Shown: positions 6,359 through 9,285 of the stretch, piece by piece
How the letters are laid out: each line of letters opens with the position of its first letter
Numbering within the stretch: position 1 is the first letter of the stretch
Origin: Candidatus Dormiibacterota bacterium
GTDB lineage: Bacteria > Chloroflexota > Dormibacteria > Dormibacterales > Dormibacteraceae
DNA: 9,285 bases
Direction of reading: 5' to 3'
NCBI GenBank assembly: GCA_955652585.1
Contig: CATPBF010000157.1
Location: 1-9,285, forward strand
Made by a program: the position numbers and the translations under genes
The notes under the pieces: generated by a model
Databases searched by the model: none
What the model was told of the DNA's origin: nothing
The model's input: only the letters and a program-made list of their open reading frames with translations

Positions 6359-7359
6359 GCCGGCGGCTTGCGGAACCGTCCTGGGCCGCCCCGCCGCCGG
6401 TTGGCCATCTTCTCCAGGGCGACCCCGCCGCCGGTGGCTTCGACGAGCGACTTGGGCAGCTTCTGCTTCTTCTTGACCACCGGCTCGAAGAGGTCGCCCA
6501 GCTTGGCGACGCGCTTGAGGACCTGCTCCGAGTCGAAAACGAGCAGGCTCGGGTCCTTCGCCTTCAAGCATTTCTCGACTTCGTCCCATGTCACCGGAGT
6601 GGAGACCGTCGGTCGCGCGCGGGCGCGCAGCGAGTACACGTTCACCGTCGTCTTGTACTCATCGTTCTGGCTCCAATCGATGAGGACGCGACCGGTGCGG
6701 AGCTCCTTCAGCTGCTTGTGCACGACGAGGTCCGGATGCTGCTCTTCGAAGAGCTGCGCAAGTCCCTTCGACACGACCTTTGTCTCCACGTACGTGACCT
6801 TGGTATTGAGTGGGACGTAGAGTTGCAGGCCTTTCGACCCTGACGTCTTGGCGCAGCACTCGAGGCCGTGCTCCGCGAACACATCGCGCAGCATCAACCC
6901 GACCCGGCAGCACTCGACGATGGTCGCCGGCGGGCCCGGGTCGAGGTCGAACACCAGCGTCCGCGGCTCGGGCAGGTTCGTGGCCAGCGATAGCGAGGTG
7001 TGGAACTCGAGCGTCGCGATTTGGGCCAGCCACACCAGTGTCGGCACGTCCTGGCATAAGCAGTAGTACATGTCGCGGTTGTTCCCACCGCTCCACACCG
7101 TCGCCGTCTGCACCCATGGTGGGCGGTGCTTCGGGCAGTTCTTCTCGTAGAAGAACTCGGCGTCGACACCGTTGGGGTAGCGCTTGAGCGTGAGCGGGTG
7201 GTCGCGGGTGTGGGGGAGGATCGCGGGCGCGATCCGGGTGTAGTAGTCGATGACCTGTCCTTTGGTGAATCCAACCTCGGGATACAGGACCTTCTCGAGG
7301 TTGGTCAGCTTGAGCTTGCGCCCCTCGATCTGGACTTCGACCTCGGTGCTCTTAGCCAC
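6355..7359 (-). CDS. ligD: LigD-type NHEJ polymerase/primase domain protein
   Basis: This stand-alone archaeo-eukaryotic primase-type polymerase has 334 residues. The opening LTNLEKVLYPEVGFTKGQVIDYY is characteristic of LigD polymerase domains. The metal-binding acidic residues are present: Asp138 and Asp140 in VFDLDPG, and Asp228 in LIDWSQN. These sit one residue off the Mycobacterium tuberculosis LigD positions (137, 139, 227), which supports the GTG at 7359 as start. The nucleotide-binding TSGSKGLQLYVPL segment lies between them. The enzyme adds nucleotides, preferring ribonucleotides in known homologues, at double-strand breaks. The GTG overlaps the end of the ligase gene by 8 nt; a GTG at 7377 and a TTG at 7371 are alternatives, and none has a clear ribosome binding site. 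The last 40 or so residues form a Lys/Arg-rich tail beyond the usual domain. The stop overlaps the NADH dehydrogenase start. Confidence 0.94.
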   Translation of the reverse strand: MAKSTEVEVQIEGRKLKLTNLEKVLYPEVGFTKGQVIDYYTRIAPAILPHTRDHPLTLKRYPNGVDAEFFYEKNCPKHRPPWVQTATVWSGGNNRDMYYCLCQDVPTLVWLAQIATLEFHTSLSLATNLPEPRTLVFDLDPGPPATIVECCRVGLMLRDVFAEHGLECCAKTSGSKGLQLYVPLNTKVTYVETKVVSKGLAQLFEEQHPDLVVHKQLKELRTGRVLIDWSQNDEYKTTVNVYSLRARARPTVSTPVTWDEVEKCLKAKDPSLLVFDSEQVLKRVAKLGDLFEPVVKKKQKLPKSLVEATGGGVALEKMANRRRGGPGRFRKPPA

Positions 7360-8782
7360 CTTCGCGCACAACCTCACTCGCCGGCTTGTCCGTCCGCAGC
7401 CCTTTGAACGCGGGCGCGCGTAGCTGGCCCGACTTGGTCCATTCGACGAACTCGAACTCGCCCACCAGGTCGGGTTTGACGAAATGCGCGTCCTTGGGCG
7501 CTGTGCCCCGGTCGAACGGACTCGTCTTGCGCTCCAGCGGTTTCAGCAACTTGCTCAGCTTTTCGAGCATCTCGTCAGTGAAGCCCGTCCCGACCTTGCC
7601 CGCGTACACGAACTCCCTCTTGTCGTAATAGCCCACCAGCAGCGCGCCAGGAAATCCGCGCCGCTTGCCCTCGCCTTCGAGCCAGCCCGCGATCGCCAGT
7701 TCCTGGCCCATCCGATTCTTGAGCTTCACCCAGGCGCCGCTGCGCTTGCCTGGCTCATAAGGCGAGTCGAGCTTCTTGCCCATGATGCCTTCGAGGCCGG
7801 CCTTGCGGCTGGCCTCGCGCATGGTCGGCCCGCCTCCTTTCTCGTAGGGCGGGGTCTGCCAGGAGGCGCCTTTCAGCTTCAACGCCTCTAGCCTCTTCCG
7901 CCGGCCGGCGTACGGCTCCTTGAGCAGCGAATGCCCGTCCTGCCACATGAGGTCGAACACCATGTACGTGACCGGGACCTCTTTCATCTTCCGGCGGATC
8001 TCCGACTCGGATGTGAGGCCCATGCGCTGCTGGATCTCCTCGAAGCTGGGTCGGCCCTTTTCGTCGAGGGCAACGACCTCGCCGTCGAGGACGACCTCAC
8101 TGGATCCCAGCGCCCGGCCCAACGCGTGAATCTCCGGATAGCGCGCGGTTACGTTCTCGCCGCTGCGGCTCAAGAGTTTCACGACGCCGCCTTCGACGTA
8201 CGCCTCGGCCCGGATGCCGTCCCACTTGAACTCGAAGCCCCAAGCAGCGTCCGGCGTGGGTGACTTCTTGACGAGCTTTGCGAGCATCGGCTCGATGCGT
8301 TCCGGCGTTGGCTTGCGCTCGGGATCCTGCGGAGGATCCATCCGGTGGATCATCCAGTTCTGGCCATCGGTCCGGAAGAGCACGTAGCGACCCTTCAGCT
8401 TCTTTCCGTGCAGGACGACCATGACCTCGCGGTCAGAGAATTTCTCGGTGTCGTATGTCCCGCTGTCCCAGATCAGGACCTTGCCCGCGCCGTAGTTGCC
8501 GGCAGGAATGTCGCCGTGGAAGTCGATGTAGTCGAGCGGGTGATCCTCGACGTGGACCGCGAGGTGATTCTTCTTCGGGTCGGCCGGGACGCCTTTGGGC
8601 ACTGCCCACGAGACGAGGACGCCGTCCTTCTCGAGCCGGAAATCCCAATGCAGCCGGCGCGCGTGATGCTCCTGCACGACAAACCGAGGCGCCTTGGTCT
8701 CCTTGCGCGGGACCTTGGCGCCTGGTTCGGGTGTCTTTTTGAAATCACGCTTGGCCTCGTACTCGGCGAGCTTTTTGGCCAC
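7352..8782 (-). CDS. ligD: LigD-type 3'-phosphoesterase / ATP-dependent DNA ligase
   Basis: This 476-residue two-domain enzyme heals and seals broken DNA ends. The phosphoesterase domain (about residues 30-150) keeps all six residues identified in Pseudomonas aeruginosa LigD, at a constant offset: His39, His45, Asp47, Arg49, His81 and Tyr85. The ligase domain follows: motif I FEFKWDGIR with the adenylated Lys186, VVLDGEVVAL (motif III, about 230-239), YMVFDLMW (IIIa), EGIMGKKLDSPY (IV, about 331) and WVKLKN (V, about 351). An OB-fold ends in FVEWTKSGQLRAPAFKGLRTDKPA. The polymerase domain found in full-length LigD is a separate gene immediately downstream. The start is the GTG at 8782, 9 nt after the upstream methyltransferase stop. 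No ribosome binding site is seen, but TAACCT lies 6 nt before it. No Ku gene is in the window. Confidence 0.96.
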   Translation of the reverse strand: MAKKLAEYEAKRDFKKTPEPGAKVPRKETKAPRFVVQEHHARRLHWDFRLEKDGVLVSWAVPKGVPADPKKNHLAVHVEDHPLDYIDFHGDIPAGNYGAGKVLIWDSGTYDTEKFSDREVMVVLHGKKLKGRYVLFRTDGQNWMIHRMDPPQDPERKPTPERIEPMLAKLVKKSPTPDAAWGFEFKWDGIRAEAYVEGGVVKLLSRSGENVTARYPEIHALGRALGSSEVVLDGEVVALDEKGRPSFEEIQQRMGLTSESEIRRKMKEVPVTYMVFDLMWQDGHSLLKEPYAGRRKRLEALKLKGASWQTPPYEKGGGPTMREASRKAGLEGIMGKKLDSPYEPGKRSGAWVKLKNRMGQELAIAGWLEGEGKRRGFPGALLVGYYDKREFVYAGKVGTGFTDEMLEKLSKLLKPLERKTSPFDRGTAPKDAHFVKPDLVGEFEFVEWTKSGQLRAPAFKGLRTDKPASEVVREGG

Positions 8783-8791
8783 AGGGAAAGG

Positions 8792-9285
8792 TTAGGCCAC
8801 GGCGGCTTCCGCCTTCTTCAATCTCACCTCCAAGCCGATGCCTTCCGTCCTGATTTCGCAAGCCTCGAATGGACTCTCGGCGCTGAGCTGCTTGAAGTGA
8901 GCCGGCGAATAGGCTCGGCGCTTGAGCATCTGGAGCGTGGCCATGGTTGAGAAAGTGCTCCACCAGCCAAGGTGCATCTTCTGCACCTCCAGGTTGATGT
9001 CTGCGTGGGATGCCTCGCTGCTCATGTCCTGGATTACCGCCGTCCCGCCCTTGCGCAGGACCCGATGCATCTCGTCCAGGGCGCTGGCCGGATGCACGAA
9101 GTTCTTGAAGGCGGCCTGGCAGACGATGAGGTCGAATGAATCCGGTCCGAACGGCATGACCGAAGCGTCGCCCTGGCGAAAGTCGACCCTCACTCCGGCT
9201 CGTCGAGCGTTTTCGCTACCGATCTGAACGAACGTGTGGCTGATGTCCAGGCCCGTGACTTGAAACTCGAGCCGTGCGATCTCGA
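8792..9285 (-). CDS. Class I SAM-dependent methyltransferase (5' partial)
   Basis: The reading frame stays open to the window edge, so the N-terminus, including the glycine-rich SAM motif I, lies outside. About 164 residues are visible. They begin just after motif I with EFQVTGLDIS (the Asp that binds the SAM ribose), continue through RVDFRQGDASVMPF and SFDLIVCQAAFKNFVHP, and reach LDEMHRVLRKGGTAVIQDM, the standard order of a Methyltransf_11/UbiE-like enzyme. A GTG at 9193 is internal and would remove the core, so it is not the start. The C-terminal part (MHLGWWSTFSTMATLQML and onward) has no motif I recognise, and the substrate is unknown. It is not closely similar to the methyltransferase at 1950. 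Its TAA is 9 nt before the ligase start, so it is probably the upstream member, seen here, of the same operon. Confidence 0.88.
   Translation of the reverse strand, partial: EIARLEFQVTGLDISHTFVQIGSENARRAGVRVDFRQGDASVMPFGPDSFDLIVCQAAFKNFVHPASALDEMHRVLRKGGTAVIQDMSSEASHADINLEVQKMHLGWWSTFSTMATLQMLKRRAYSPAHFKQLSAESPFEACEIRTEGIGLEVRLKKAEAAVA

Noticed and set aside
5822..6820. A 332-codon open frame on the plus strand
   Set aside because: It lies antisense to the NADH dehydrogenase and polymerase genes, crosses their junction, and shows no domain pattern; long antisense frames are expected at this GC content.
9191..9193. GTG as the start of the right-hand methyltransferase
   Set aside because: The frame continues to the window edge with the expected SAM-binding strand (VTGLDIS) upstream of this codon, so the gene is truncated by the window.
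1..9285. CRISPR array, tRNA or rRNA genes, insertion sequences, prophage or toxin-antitoxin genes
   Set aside because: Reading both strands showed no regular spaced repeats, no cloverleaf-like or rRNA segments, and no transposase, integrase or toxin-like proteins.

Overview
The window is high-GC, gene-dense bacterial chromosome with no rRNA, tRNA, CRISPR array, insertion sequence or phage gene visible. The gene content points to a soil-type, high-GC lineage: an LprG-like lipoprotein paired with a P55-like transporter, bacterial NHEJ enzymes, a bactofilin, and several genes without a Shine-Dalgarno sequence. Actinobacteria, Chloroflexota and Dormibacteria-like groups all fit; the sequence alone does not decide between them.

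Left part, about 1-2800: the end of a class I/II PLP aminotransferase (+, 5' end outside the window), a small membrane-anchored protein of unknown function (+) with a good candidate leaderless promoter, a convergent bactofilin (-), a 199-nt divergent intergenic region, and a class I SAM-dependent methyltransferase (+).

Right part, 9285 down to 2809, all on the minus strand: a tightly packed run that reads as one operon. In transcription order it holds a methyltransferase (5' end outside the window), a LigD-type phosphoesterase-ligase, a LigD-type polymerase/primase, a type II NADH dehydrogenase, an LppX/LprG-family lipoprotein, and an MFS transporter closely resembling mycobacterial P55 (Rv1410c). 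Joins are overlaps or short gaps: 9 nt, an overlap of 8 or 26 nt, a 4-nt ATGA overlap, 47 nt (or a 4-nt TTGA overlap), and an ATAA junction.

The ligase and polymerase together supply the end-processing, gap-filling and sealing activities of NHEJ, but no Ku gene lies in the window. The lipoprotein and transporter reproduce the lprG-p55 pair, which in mycobacteria moves triacylglycerides and lipoglycans to the outer envelope. The NADH dehydrogenase sits between the two modules. The most notable oddity is that the transporter has no ATG, GTG or TTG that preserves its first membrane helix; the best-placed initiator is an ATA overlapping the lipoprotein stop codon.
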